6,949 nt of DNA from JBIOWF01 sp044868295. Lineage in GTDB: Bacteria > Actinomycetota > Actinomycetes > Streptosporangiales > Streptosporangiaceae. A model generated the notes under the pieces. That model was not told where the DNA came from and made no database searches. It saw only the letters and a program-made list of their open reading frames with translations. Location of the stretch: NCBI GenBank assembly GCA_044868295.1, contig JBIOWF010000065.1, positions 1-6,949 of the forward strand, written 5' to 3'. The translations under genes were made by a program, and so were the position numbers. This document shows positions 1 to 6,066 of this stretch, in pieces; positions within the stretch are counted from its first letter, which is position 1; the number at the start of each line of letters is the position of its first letter.

Positions 1-33
1 TAGGGGTTTCTCTCGGTTCTATCGGTGACGGTG

Positions 34-1602
34 ATGAGCGAAGCGCAGCAGGGACGGCGGCGGTTTCTGTGGTCGATCGGGGCGACTGCGGCGGTATCGG
101 TCGCCGGGCGCGGAGACAGCGTCCTCGCGGCTCCGGCCGCCACACCGTCGCACCCGGCCACGGCATCGGCAGACCGGCTCAGCCGAGTGGCCGCCGCGCC
201 GGCGGACCGGCAGGTGGCCGCCCCGCGGGTTCCCGAGCGGCTCCTGCCCGGCGACCCGCACTGGCGGCTGCGGGAGGAGGGTCCGCCGAACGCCATCGAG
301 GGCTACTGCGACCAGGTCAGCGTGCTTCCAGGAGAGTCCGTCGGGCTGCGCGTGTCCACCACGGCGGACCGGTTCAGGGTCACGGCCTTCCGCATGGGCT
401 GGTACGGCGGGACGGAGGCCCGCATGGTGTGGCGGTCGCCCTGGGTTCGTGGCCGGACGCAGGGGCCGGGCGAGTTCGTGGAGACCACCCGTACCGTCCA
501 CGCGGGCTGGCGTCGGCCCCTCACGATTCCCACGGACGGCTGGCCCGAGGGGGCGTTCCTGCTGCGCTTGGACGCCGGCACCGGGCACCAGCGGTACGTT
601 CCGCTGGTCGTGCGATCGGCGTCCGCAGCCGGGAAGACCCTGCTCGTACATGCGGCCGCCACCTGGCAGGCGTACAACCGGTGGGGTGGCTACAGCCTGT
701 ACATGGGCAGGGGCGGCTACCCGGCCCGCTCGACGGCGGTCAGCTTCGATCGCCCCTACGACAAGAGCGGGGCGGAGAAGTTCCTGGTCCACGAGCGGGC
801 GCTGGTGGTGCTGGCCGAGCGGCTCGGGATCCCCTTGGCGTACTCGACGGGGATCGATCTGGACTCCGAGGTGCTGCGAGCCGCGACCGCGATCGTCTTC
901 CTGGGCCACGACGAGTACTGGACCCCCCAGACAAGGGAGAAGGTCACACGGGCCAGGGACGCGGGGGCGAATCTGGCGTTTCTGGGAGCCAACACCTGCT
1001 ACCGGCGCATCCGCCTGGAGCGGGACGACCGGATGGTCATCTGCTACAAGGACGATTTCACCAGCGATCCCCTGTACGGGCGCCACCCGGCGCTGGTCAC
1101 GACGGACTTCCGCCTGCCCCCGGCGCCCGACCCGGAGTCATCGCTCACCGGCGTGTACTATGACGGCTTCCCGGCCGACGCGCCCTACGTGGTCACGGCG
1201 CCCCGCCACTGGCTGTTCGCCGGCACAGGCGTCCGGCGCGGGGACTCCTTCCCGCACCTCGTCGGTGTCGAATACGACCGCGTGACGCCGGACGTGCCGA
1301 CGCCGCGGCCCCTGGAGATCATCGCCCATTCGCCGCTGATGTGCGGAGACCGGGCGAGCTTCGCCGACTCGGCCTACTACACGACGCCGAGCGGAGCGGG
1401 CGTCTTCGCGTCCGGGACGATGCGCTGGGTGGAGGCGCTGGCGGCGGGCAGGCCGGGCGGCCCCCGCGCCCACGACATGGACGCCCGGACCCGCAGATTC
1501 GTCGCCAGGACGACCGCCAACCTGCTGCGCGCCTTCGCGCAGGGCCCGGCGGGTACGAACCGGCCGCCCCCACGGGACAACGTCGACGCGTTCTACGCCT
1601 GA
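34..1602 (+). CDS. Tat-exported N,N-dimethylformamidase large-subunit-like protein
   Basis: The product is 522 aa from the ATG at 34; in-frame GTGs at 25 and 31 would add 1-3 residues. No start has a clear Shine-Dalgarno sequence and the upstream region is cut by the window edge, so the start is uncertain. The N-terminus has a twin-arginine motif (GRRRFL, R8-R10), a hydrophobic stretch to about residue 25 and an Ala-rich likely cleavage site near residues 32-35, so export by Tat is probable. The rest resembles the beta-subunit family of N,N-dimethylformamidase: IEGY at 88-91, MGWYGG at 121-126, YNRWGG at 214-219, GHDEYW at 291-296, GANTCY at 318-323 and a C-terminal GTMRWVEAL near 461. True dimethylformamidase hydrolyses the amide with a mononuclear iron held by two Tyr and one Glu. 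H292 and E294 are plausible counterparts of its His-x-Glu site (inference from memory). No small-subunit gene is visible, so the substrate is unknown. It uses more A/T-ending and GGG/GGA codons than tkt or tal. Confidence 0.82.
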   Translation: MSEAQQGRRRFLWSIGATAAVSVAGRGDSVLAAPAATPSHPATASADRLSRVAAAPADRQVAAPRVPERLLPGDPHWRLREEGPPNAIEGYCDQVSVLPGESVGLRVSTTADRFRVTAFRMGWYGGTEARMVWRSPWVRGRTQGPGEFVETTRTVHAGWRRPLTIPTDGWPEGAFLLRLDAGTGHQRYVPLVVRSASAAGKTLLVHAAATWQAYNRWGGYSLYMGRGGYPARSTAVSFDRPYDKSGAEKFLVHERALVVLAERLGIPLAYSTGIDLDSEVLRAATAIVFLGHDEYWTPQTREKVTRARDAGANLAFLGANTCYRRIRLERDDRMVICYKDDFTSDPLYGRHPALVTTDFRLPPAPDPESSLTGVYYDGFPADAPYVVTAPRHWLFAGTGVRRGDSFPHLVGVEYDRVTPDVPTPRPLEIIAHSPLMCGDRASFADSAYYTTPSGAGVFASGTMRWVEALAAGRPGGPRAHDMDARTRRFVARTTANLLRAFAQGPAGTNRPPPRDNVDAFYA

Positions 1603-1619
1603 CCCAGGGCTGGAGGAGA

Positions 1620-2555
1620 TCAGACCAGGAGGGAGTCGACGGCTACGGTGAGGAAGAGGAGGGCGAGGTAGATGTTGGACCAGTGGAAGAAGCGCATCGG
1701 CTTCAGGTCGACGCCGGTCTTGCCCGCGTTGACCCGGCCGAGCAGGGCGTAGACCTCCCACAGGCACGCGGCTCCCAGCACCGCGGCCACCACCGGATAG
1801 AGCAGGGTGGTCCGGGCCAGCGGCCAGAGCAGCAGCGAGCAGAGCACGGTGGCCCAGGTGTAGGCGATCACTTCGAGCACGACCCGGCGCTCGGTGGCGA
1901 CCACCGGCAGCATCGGGACCTTGGCCGCCGCGTAGTCCTCGCGGTAGCGCATGGCCAGCGTCCACGTGTGCGGCGGCGTCCAGAAGAAGACGACGCCGAA
2001 CAGGACCACAGGTGCCCAGGAGAGGCCGCCGGTGATGCCGGACCAGCCGATCAGCACGGGCATGCAGCCCGCGATGCCGCCCCAGACGATGTTCTGCGGC
2101 GTCCGCCGCTTGAGGAACATCGAATAGAAGAAGACGTAGAAGAGGATCGCGCCGAGGGAGAGGGCCGCGGAGAGCCAGTTGACCGTGACTCCGAGGCCGA
2201 GCGTGGAGAGAGCGCCCAGGATCACGCCGAAAATCAGCGCGCCCCGCGTGGAGACCTCCGCCTTCGCCAGCGGACGGCGGCGGGTGCGCCGCATCGTCTT
2301 GTCGATGTCCCGATCGATGTAGCAGTTCAGCGCGTTCGCGCTGCCCGCCGACAGGGTGCCGAAGACCATCGTCGCGAGCGCCGTCCAGAGCGGGGGCAGG
2401 CCGCGGGCGGCGAGGAACATGACCGGCAGCGTCGTGATCAGCAGGAGTTCGATGATCCGCGGCTTGGTCAGCGCGACATAGGCCCGCACGATGTCGCCGA
2501 CCGAACGGCGAGCGACAGGGGGGGCCATCGTTTGGTTGTTCGTCAGCACCGTCAA
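1620..2555 (-). CDS. ctaB: Protoheme IX farnesyltransferase (heme O synthase)
   Basis: This integral membrane UbiA-family prenyltransferase transfers a farnesyl group from farnesyl diphosphate to heme B, giving heme O, the precursor of heme A for aa3-type cytochrome c oxidase. Numbering is from the TTG at 2555 (311 aa). The conserved ALTKPRIIELLL at 28-39 leads into the first Asp-rich motif, with N77, D81 and D85 in NCYIDRDID, which binds Mg-diphosphate. The family block FFWTPPHTW begins near 190, and REDY (D207) followed by PMLPVV forms the second motif. About nine hydrophobic segments span residues 36-308, and the end (HWSNIYLALLF, then AVD) is typical. Start choice: TTG at 2555 has GGA six bases upstream (2562-2564). 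GTG 2549 and ATG 2528 lack such a site, and the ATG would give 302 aa; all three lengths fit the family. It is transcribed divergently from tkt, as in mycobacteria, and converges with the preceding gene across 17 bases. Function is very secure; the exact start is not. Confidence 0.96.
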   Translation of the reverse strand: MTVLTNNQTMAPPVARRSVGDIVRAYVALTKPRIIELLLITTLPVMFLAARGLPPLWTALATMVFGTLSAGSANALNCYIDRDIDKTMRRTRRRPLAKAEVSTRGALIFGVILGALSTLGLGVTVNWLSAALSLGAILFYVFFYSMFLKRRTPQNIVWGGIAGCMPVLIGWSGITGGLSWAPVVLFGVVFFWTPPHTWTLAMRYREDYAAAKVPMLPVVATERRVVLEVIAYTWATVLCSLLLWPLARTTLLYPVVAAVLGAACLWEVYALLGRVNAGKTGVDLKPMRFFHWSNIYLALLFLTVAVDSLLV

Positions 2556-2633
2556 GGCGCATCCAGCACATGCGGGGTCAACGCGTAACCTCTGATTAGA
2601 GCTTTCCGGGCAGCAGCCGGCACTTGAGGATCC

Positions 2634-2664
2634 ACTGTAGTCCGGCGGCCCTATGGTCCCTGAA
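2634..2664 (-). promoter_or_regulatory. Candidate ctaB promoter (tentative)
   Basis: Read on the minus strand, TACAGT at 2639-2634 matches the actinobacterial -10 pattern TANNNT. TTCAGG at 2664-2659 is a weak -35 with a 19-base spacer. A transcript starting near 2627 would have a leader of about 70 bases before the TTG at 2555. This is pattern matching only; actinobacterial -35 boxes are degenerate and chance matches are common. Confidence 0.28.
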
Positions 2665-2673
2665 CTGGGGCCA
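2654..2673. repeat. Inverted repeat, 7-bp arms, 6-base loop
   Basis: TGGTCCC (2654-2660) and GGGGCCA (2667-2673) pair over seven positions, one of them G-U in RNA, around the loop TGAACT. It lies in the ctaB/tkt intergenic region and overlaps the candidate ctaB -35 region. It could be an operator or a chance GC-rich stem. No T-run follows it, so a terminator is unlikely. Confidence 0.4.
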
Positions 2674-2676
2674 GAA

Positions 2677-2691
2677 GCGGGCACCGCCCGC
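2677..2691. repeat. Perfect GC-rich inverted repeat, 6-bp arms
   Basis: GCGGGC (2677-2682) and GCCCGC (2686-2691) are exact reverse complements separated by ACC. The element starts three bases after the preceding inverted repeat. Such stems arise by chance in GC-rich DNA, so a role as protein-binding site or leader hairpin is only a possibility. Confidence 0.4.
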
Positions 2692-2722
2692 ACTCGGTTT
2701 CCCCGGCTGTTCACAGATTGGA

Positions 2723-2736
2723 CTACCAAACGGTAG
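2723..2736. repeat. Inverted repeat CTACC-AAAC-GGTAG upstream of tkt
   Basis: Perfect 5-bp arms flank a four-base AAAC loop. The right arm overlaps the first copy of an imperfect direct repeat, CGGTAGGG at 2731-2738 and CGTTAGGG at 2748-2755, seven of eight bases identical and offset by 17 bases. Its position just upstream of the candidate tkt -10 would suit an operator, but no known regulator site is recognised. Confidence 0.4.
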
Positions 2737-2750
2737 GGCGGTCGAACCGT

Positions 2751-2756
2751 TAGGGT
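2751..2756 (+). promoter_or_regulatory. Candidate -10 element for tkt (tentative)
   Basis: TAGGGT fits the TANNNT -10 pattern and would give a leader of about 55-60 bases before the tkt start. No convincing -35 lies 16-18 bases upstream; TTGGAC at 2718-2723 is too far away (27-base gap). Low confidence. Confidence 0.25.
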
Positions 2757-2804
2757 CCGGTGTGGGCGGGAATTGCCAAACCGGCGCGGAAAAGCGGAAA
2801 ACAA

Positions 2805-2810
2805 GAGGGG
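2805..2810 (+). promoter_or_regulatory. Shine-Dalgarno GAGGGG fixing the TTG start of tkt
   Basis: GAGGGG lies nine bases before the TTG at 2820. No ATG or GTG alternative near the conserved N-terminus has a comparable site, so it decides the start. The resulting protein begins MSSASLEWSD and enters the conserved transketolase fold directly. Confidence 0.8.
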
Positions 2811-2819
2811 ATCGAGTAG

Positions 2820-4949
2820 TTGAGCAGCGCAAGCCTTGAGTGGAGCGACCTCGACCGGCAGGCCGTCGACGTGGTGCGGGCCCTGGCGATGGACGCGGTC
2901 GAGAAGGCCGGGTCGGGTCACCCCGGCACGGCGATGAGCCTGGCCCCCGCCGCCTATCTGCTGTTTCAGCGGACGATGCGGCACGACCCCACCGATCCCA
3001 CGTGGGTCGGCCGGGACCGTTTCGTCCTGTCCTGCGGGCACACCAGCCTGACGCTCTACATCCAGCTGTACCTGTCGGGCTACGGTCTGACCCTGGACGA
3101 CCTGAGGGGTCTGCGCCAGTGGGGCAGCCTCACCCCCGGCCACCCGGAGTACGGTCACACCGCCGGTGTCGAGACCACCACCGGCCCGCTCGGCCAGGGC
3201 GTCGGAAACGCCGTCGGCATGGCCATGGCCGCTCGCCGCGAGCGGGGCCTGTTCGACCCCGACGCGGCCCCGGGCACCTCGCCTTTCGACCACCACATCT
3301 GGTGCTTCGCCTCCGAGGGTGACATCGAGGAGGGCATCAGCCACGAGGTCAGCGCGATCGCCGGCCACCAGAAGCTCGGCAACCTGACGGTCGTGTTCGA
3401 CTCCAACCACATCTCGATCGAGGACGACACGCAGATCGCCCTCTCCGAGGACATCGTCAAGCGCTACGAGGCGTACGGCTGGCGCGTCATCGAGGTCGAC
3501 TGGACCGCGACCGGCGGTCGTGCCGAAGGCGCGCCAGGCCAGCACTACGTGGAAGACGTGCAGGCGCTGTACGACGCGCTGGAGGCCGCCAGGGCGGAGA
3601 CCGACCGCCCGACGTTCGTCAAGCTGCGCACGATCATCGGCTGGCCGGCGCCGAACAAGAAGAACACCGGCAAGATCCACGGCTCGGCGCTGGGCGCCGA
3701 CGAGGTCGCCGCGACCAAGCGGGTCATGGGCATGGACCCGAAGCGGAGCTTCGACGTGCCGGACGAGGTCCTCGACCACGCCAGGCACGTCGTGGAGCGG
3801 GGCCGCCAGGCCCACGCGGAGTGGGAGAAGGCCTACGAGAGCTGGCGTGCCGCCAACCCCGAGCGGGCCGAGCTGTTCGACCGGATCAGGCATCGCAAGC
3901 TGCCGGCCGACTGGGAGAAGGCGCTTCCCTCATACGAGCCCGGCACGTCGATCGCGACCCGCAAGGCGTCCGGCGAGGTGCTGAGCGCGCTCGCGCCGGT
4001 GCTGCCCGAGCTGTGGGGCGGCTCGGCCGACCTGGCGGAGTCCAACAACACCACGATGAAGGGCGAGCCGTCGTTCATCCCGGAGGAGTACCAGACCAAG
4101 GAGTTCCCCGGTAACCGCTACGGCCGGACGCTGCACTTCGGCATCCGCGAGCACGGCATGGGGGCGATCCTCAACGGCATCGCGCTGCACAACGGCACCC
4201 GCCCCTACGGCGGCACCTTCCTGGTGTTCTCCGACTACATGCGGCCCGCCGTACGGCTGGCGGCGCTGATGAAGCTGCCGGTCACGTACGTGTGGACGCA
4301 CGACTCGATCGGCCTGGGCGAGGACGGCCCGACCCACCAGCCGATCGAGCACCTGTGGGCGCTGCGCGCGATCCCGGGCCTGGACGTGGTCCGCCCGGCC
4401 GACGCCAACGAGACGGCCGCGGCCTGGCAGATCGTGCTGGAACACGACGACCGCCCGGCGGCTCTCGCCCTGAGCCGGCAGAACCTTCCGGTCTACGAGG
4501 GCACGCGGGACGCCTCCAAGGTGGCGCGCGGCGGCTACGTCCTGGAAGACGCCTCCAACGGCCGGCCGAAGGTCATTCTGATCGCCACCGGCAGCGAGGT
4601 CGAGCTGGCCGTGGAGGGCCGCAAGATCCTGGAGGCCCAGGGCATCCCGGCCCGGGTCGTGTCGATGCCCTGCGTCGAGTGGTTCCACGCGCAGGACGAC
4701 GCCTATCGGCAGACGGTGCTGCCCCCGTCGGTGCAGGCCCGGGTGGCCGTCGAGGCGGGAATCGCGCTCGGCTGGCGGGAGTTCGTAGGTGACAAGGGCG
4801 AGGTGCTGAGCTTGGAGCACTTCGGTGCCTCCGCCCCGTACCGGACCGTTTTCGAGCAGTTCGGCCTGACCCCCGACCGCGTGGTCGCGGCGGCCAAGGC
4901 GAGCCTGGCCAAGACGGGTGCAGACAAGGGCGAGACGACCGGAAACTGA
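2820..4949 (+). CDS. tkt: Transketolase
   Basis: This cytoplasmic, thiamine-diphosphate-dependent enzyme moves two-carbon ketol units between sugar phosphates in the non-oxidative pentose phosphate pathway. It is 709 aa from TTG 2820 (Shine-Dalgarno at 2805-2810), slightly above the usual 660-700, partly through a hydrophilic C-terminal tail. Residues matching E. coli TktA by motif are H34 (GSGHPG), H74, H108, the cofactor segment 165-196 ending at N196, and H287. In the pyrimidine and substrate domains they are R381, S408, catalytic E444 (REHGM), H494, D502 and H506 (GEDGPTHQP). Spacings between these agree with E. coli. The oddity is E166 in ASEGDIEEG: it sits 30 residues before N196, where E. 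coli has the metal ligand D155 of GDG. A C-terminal domain begins near 584 (VILIATGSEVEL). It is first in an operon, ten bases before tal, and divergent from ctaB. Identification is secure. Confidence 0.98.
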   Translation: MSSASLEWSDLDRQAVDVVRALAMDAVEKAGSGHPGTAMSLAPAAYLLFQRTMRHDPTDPTWVGRDRFVLSCGHTSLTLYIQLYLSGYGLTLDDLRGLRQWGSLTPGHPEYGHTAGVETTTGPLGQGVGNAVGMAMAARRERGLFDPDAAPGTSPFDHHIWCFASEGDIEEGISHEVSAIAGHQKLGNLTVVFDSNHISIEDDTQIALSEDIVKRYEAYGWRVIEVDWTATGGRAEGAPGQHYVEDVQALYDALEAARAETDRPTFVKLRTIIGWPAPNKKNTGKIHGSALGADEVAATKRVMGMDPKRSFDVPDEVLDHARHVVERGRQAHAEWEKAYESWRAANPERAELFDRIRHRKLPADWEKALPSYEPGTSIATRKASGEVLSALAPVLPELWGGSADLAESNNTTMKGEPSFIPEEYQTKEFPGNRYGRTLHFGIREHGMGAILNGIALHNGTRPYGGTFLVFSDYMRPAVRLAALMKLPVTYVWTHDSIGLGEDGPTHQPIEHLWALRAIPGLDVVRPADANETAAAWQIVLEHDDRPAALALSRQNLPVYEGTRDASKVARGGYVLEDASNGRPKVILIATGSEVELAVEGRKILEAQGIPARVVSMPCVEWFHAQDDAYRQTVLPPSVQARVAVEAGIALGWREFVGDKGEVLSLEHFGASAPYRTVFEQFGLTPDRVVAAAKASLAKTGADKGETTGN

Positions 4950-4953
4950 GGAA
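4948..4953 (+). promoter_or_regulatory. Shine-Dalgarno GAGGAA for tal, overlapping the tkt stop
   Basis: GAGGAA shares bases with the TGA stop of tkt (4947-4949) and lies six bases before the ATG at 4960. This fixes the tal start over a GTG at 4918 inside tkt, and implies that ribosomes finishing tkt can pass to tal. Confidence 0.85.
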
Positions 4954-4959
4954 CTGATC

Positions 4960-6063
4960 ATGAGTGAGAACCTGAAGCGCCTCACCGCGGCCGGCGTGTC
5001 GATCTGGCTGGACGACATCAGCCGCGAGCGCCTGCGCAGCGGCAACCTGGCGGCCCTCATCCGCGAGAAGTACGTCTCGGGCGTCACGTCCAACCCGACG
5101 ATCTTCGCCTCCGCCCTGAGCAAGGGCGACTCCTACGCCACGCAGCTGCACGACCTGCGGGTCCGCGCCGTGTCGGTGGACGAGGCGGTCCGGTCGATCA
5201 CGACGTTCGACATCCGCTGGGCCGCCGACGTGCTCAAGCCGGTCTTCGACGCCACCCACGGCGTGGACGGCCGCGTCTCCATCGAGGTGGACCCGCGGCT
5301 GGCCCGCGCCACGGAGGCCACCATCGCCGAGGCCCGCGCGCTGTGGTGGCTGGTGGACCGGCCCAACCTGTTCATCAAGATCCCGGCGACCGTCGAGGGG
5401 CTGCCCGCGATCACCCAGGCGATCTCCGAGGGGATCAGCGTCAACGTCACGCTGATCTTCTCGCTGGAGCGCTACCGCGCGGTCATCGACGCGTGGCTCG
5501 CGGGCCTGGAGAAGGCCAGGGCCGACGGCCGTGACCTGTCCGCGATCGAGTCGGTGGCGTCGTTCTTCGTCAGCCGGGTCGACAGCGAGATCGACGCCCG
5601 GCTGGAGAAGATCGGCACGCCGGAGGCGCTCGCGCTCAAGGGCCAGGCCGCGGTGGCCAACGCCCGTCTCGCGTTCGCCGCGTTCGAGGAGGTCATGAGC
5701 TCTCCCCGCTGGCAGGCGCTGCGCGCCGCCGGAGCCCGCCCGCAGCGTCCGCTGTGGGCCTCGACCGGCGTCAAGAACCCGGACTACCCCGACACGCTGT
5801 ACGTCGACCAGCTGGTCACGGCCGGGACCGTCAACACGATGCCGGAGAAGACGCTCGACGCGGTGGCCGACCATGGGAAGATCTCCGGCGACACCGTCCG
5901 GCCCTTCTACGAGCACGCCTGGAACGTCATGGCCGCGCTCAAGGAGGCCGGCATCGACTACGACGACGTCGTCCGGGTGCTGGAGGAGGAGGGCGTGCAG
6001 AAGTTCGAGACCTCCTGGAACGAGCTCCTCGAGACTGTCTCCGCGGAGCTTGGGAAGGCCTGA
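4960..6063 (+). CDS. tal: Transaldolase
   Basis: This cytoplasmic enzyme transfers dihydroxyacetone from sedoheptulose 7-phosphate to glyceraldehyde 3-phosphate, giving erythrose 4-phosphate and fructose 6-phosphate. It is a cofactor-free class I aldolase-type reaction through a lysine Schiff base. The protein is 367 aa, the usual length of the actinobacterial/cyanobacterial-type transaldolase. Visible motifs: WLDDISR at 16-22 with D18, GVTSNPTIF at 41-49, NLFIKIPAT with the Schiff-base lysine K140, SVNVTLIFSLERY at 160-172, VASFFVSRVD at 199-208, RPLWASTGVKNPDY at 263-276 and NTMPEKTL at 292-299. All expected catalytic blocks are present and no frameshift is seen. It is the second operon gene, three bases before pgi, whose ribosome-binding site lies inside its last codons. 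Homologues of this type occur fused to Pgi in some bacteria; here the two are separate proteins, divided by a TGA. Confidence 0.97.
   Translation: MSENLKRLTAAGVSIWLDDISRERLRSGNLAALIREKYVSGVTSNPTIFASALSKGDSYATQLHDLRVRAVSVDEAVRSITTFDIRWAADVLKPVFDATHGVDGRVSIEVDPRLARATEATIAEARALWWLVDRPNLFIKIPATVEGLPAITQAISEGISVNVTLIFSLERYRAVIDAWLAGLEKARADGRDLSAIESVASFFVSRVDSEIDARLEKIGTPEALALKGQAAVANARLAFAAFEEVMSSPRWQALRAAGARPQRPLWASTGVKNPDYPDTLYVDQLVTAGTVNTMPEKTLDAVADHGKISGDTVRPFYEHAWNVMAALKEAGIDYDDVVRVLEEEGVQKFETSWNELLETVSAELGKA
6052..6058 (+). promoter_or_regulatory. Shine-Dalgarno GGGAAGG for pgi inside the 3' end of tal
   Basis: GGGAAGG ends eight bases before the ATG at 6067 and lies within the last tal codons. 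With the tal TGA at 6061-6063, only three bases separate stop and start, a layout expected for translational coupling. It supports ATG 6067 as the pgi start. Confidence 0.8.
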
Positions 6064-6066
6064 TAC

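Larger units (their letters stand above)
2556..2819. promoter_or_regulatory. Divergent ctaB / tkt intergenic control region
   Basis: This 264-base gap separates two divergent starts and must carry both promoters. Its coding potential is poor: short frames on either strand match nothing I recognise. It has more A/T-rich patches than the flanking genes, mainly in the tkt-proximal third. It contains three small inverted repeats (2654-2673, 2677-2691, 2723-2736), an imperfect direct repeat (2731-2738 and 2748-2755) and candidate -10 elements for each direction. I see no known riboswitch or T-box architecture. Confidence 0.75.

Noticed and set aside
19..1086. 355-aa minus-strand frame opposite the dimethylformamidase-like gene
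   Set aside because: Pro/Arg/Gly-rich composition without motifs, while the plus-strand frame shows clear family motifs throughout.
1341..2588. 415-aa plus-strand frame opposite ctaB
   Set aside because: It is the antisense of a clear membrane protein, highly charged with Glu/Arg/Asp repeats as expected of a complement of hydrophobic codons.
2707..2716. CTGTTCACAG, a near-palindrome resembling a DnaA box or a CRP half-site
   Set aside because: It does not match the actinobacterial DnaA box well, is single, and lacks the second TGTGA half at the right distance for a CRP-type site.
2696..2720. GGTTT as a possible stress sigma factor (SigB/SigF-type) -35
   Set aside because: No GGGTA-like -10 occurs at the required 14-17 base spacing.
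2596..2839. Short open frames (71 and 78 aa) on both strands of the ctaB/tkt intergenic region
   Set aside because: Neither has a ribosome-binding site or recognisable motif, and they overlap the region that must hold the promoters. A leader peptide cannot be fully excluded but nothing supports it.
1620..3893. 757-aa minus-strand open frame that would fuse ctaB to a long N-terminal extension
   Set aside because: The part beyond about 2555 runs through the intergenic region and antisense to tkt. It is Arg/Val/Gly/Asp-rich low-information sequence typical of shadow frames in GC-rich DNA, and ctaB homologues have no such extension.
4918..4962. Upstream GTG at 4918 as the tal start (381 aa)
   Set aside because: It lies inside tkt, has no Shine-Dalgarno, and adds residues not seen in transaldolases; ATG 4960 has GAGGAA at six bases.
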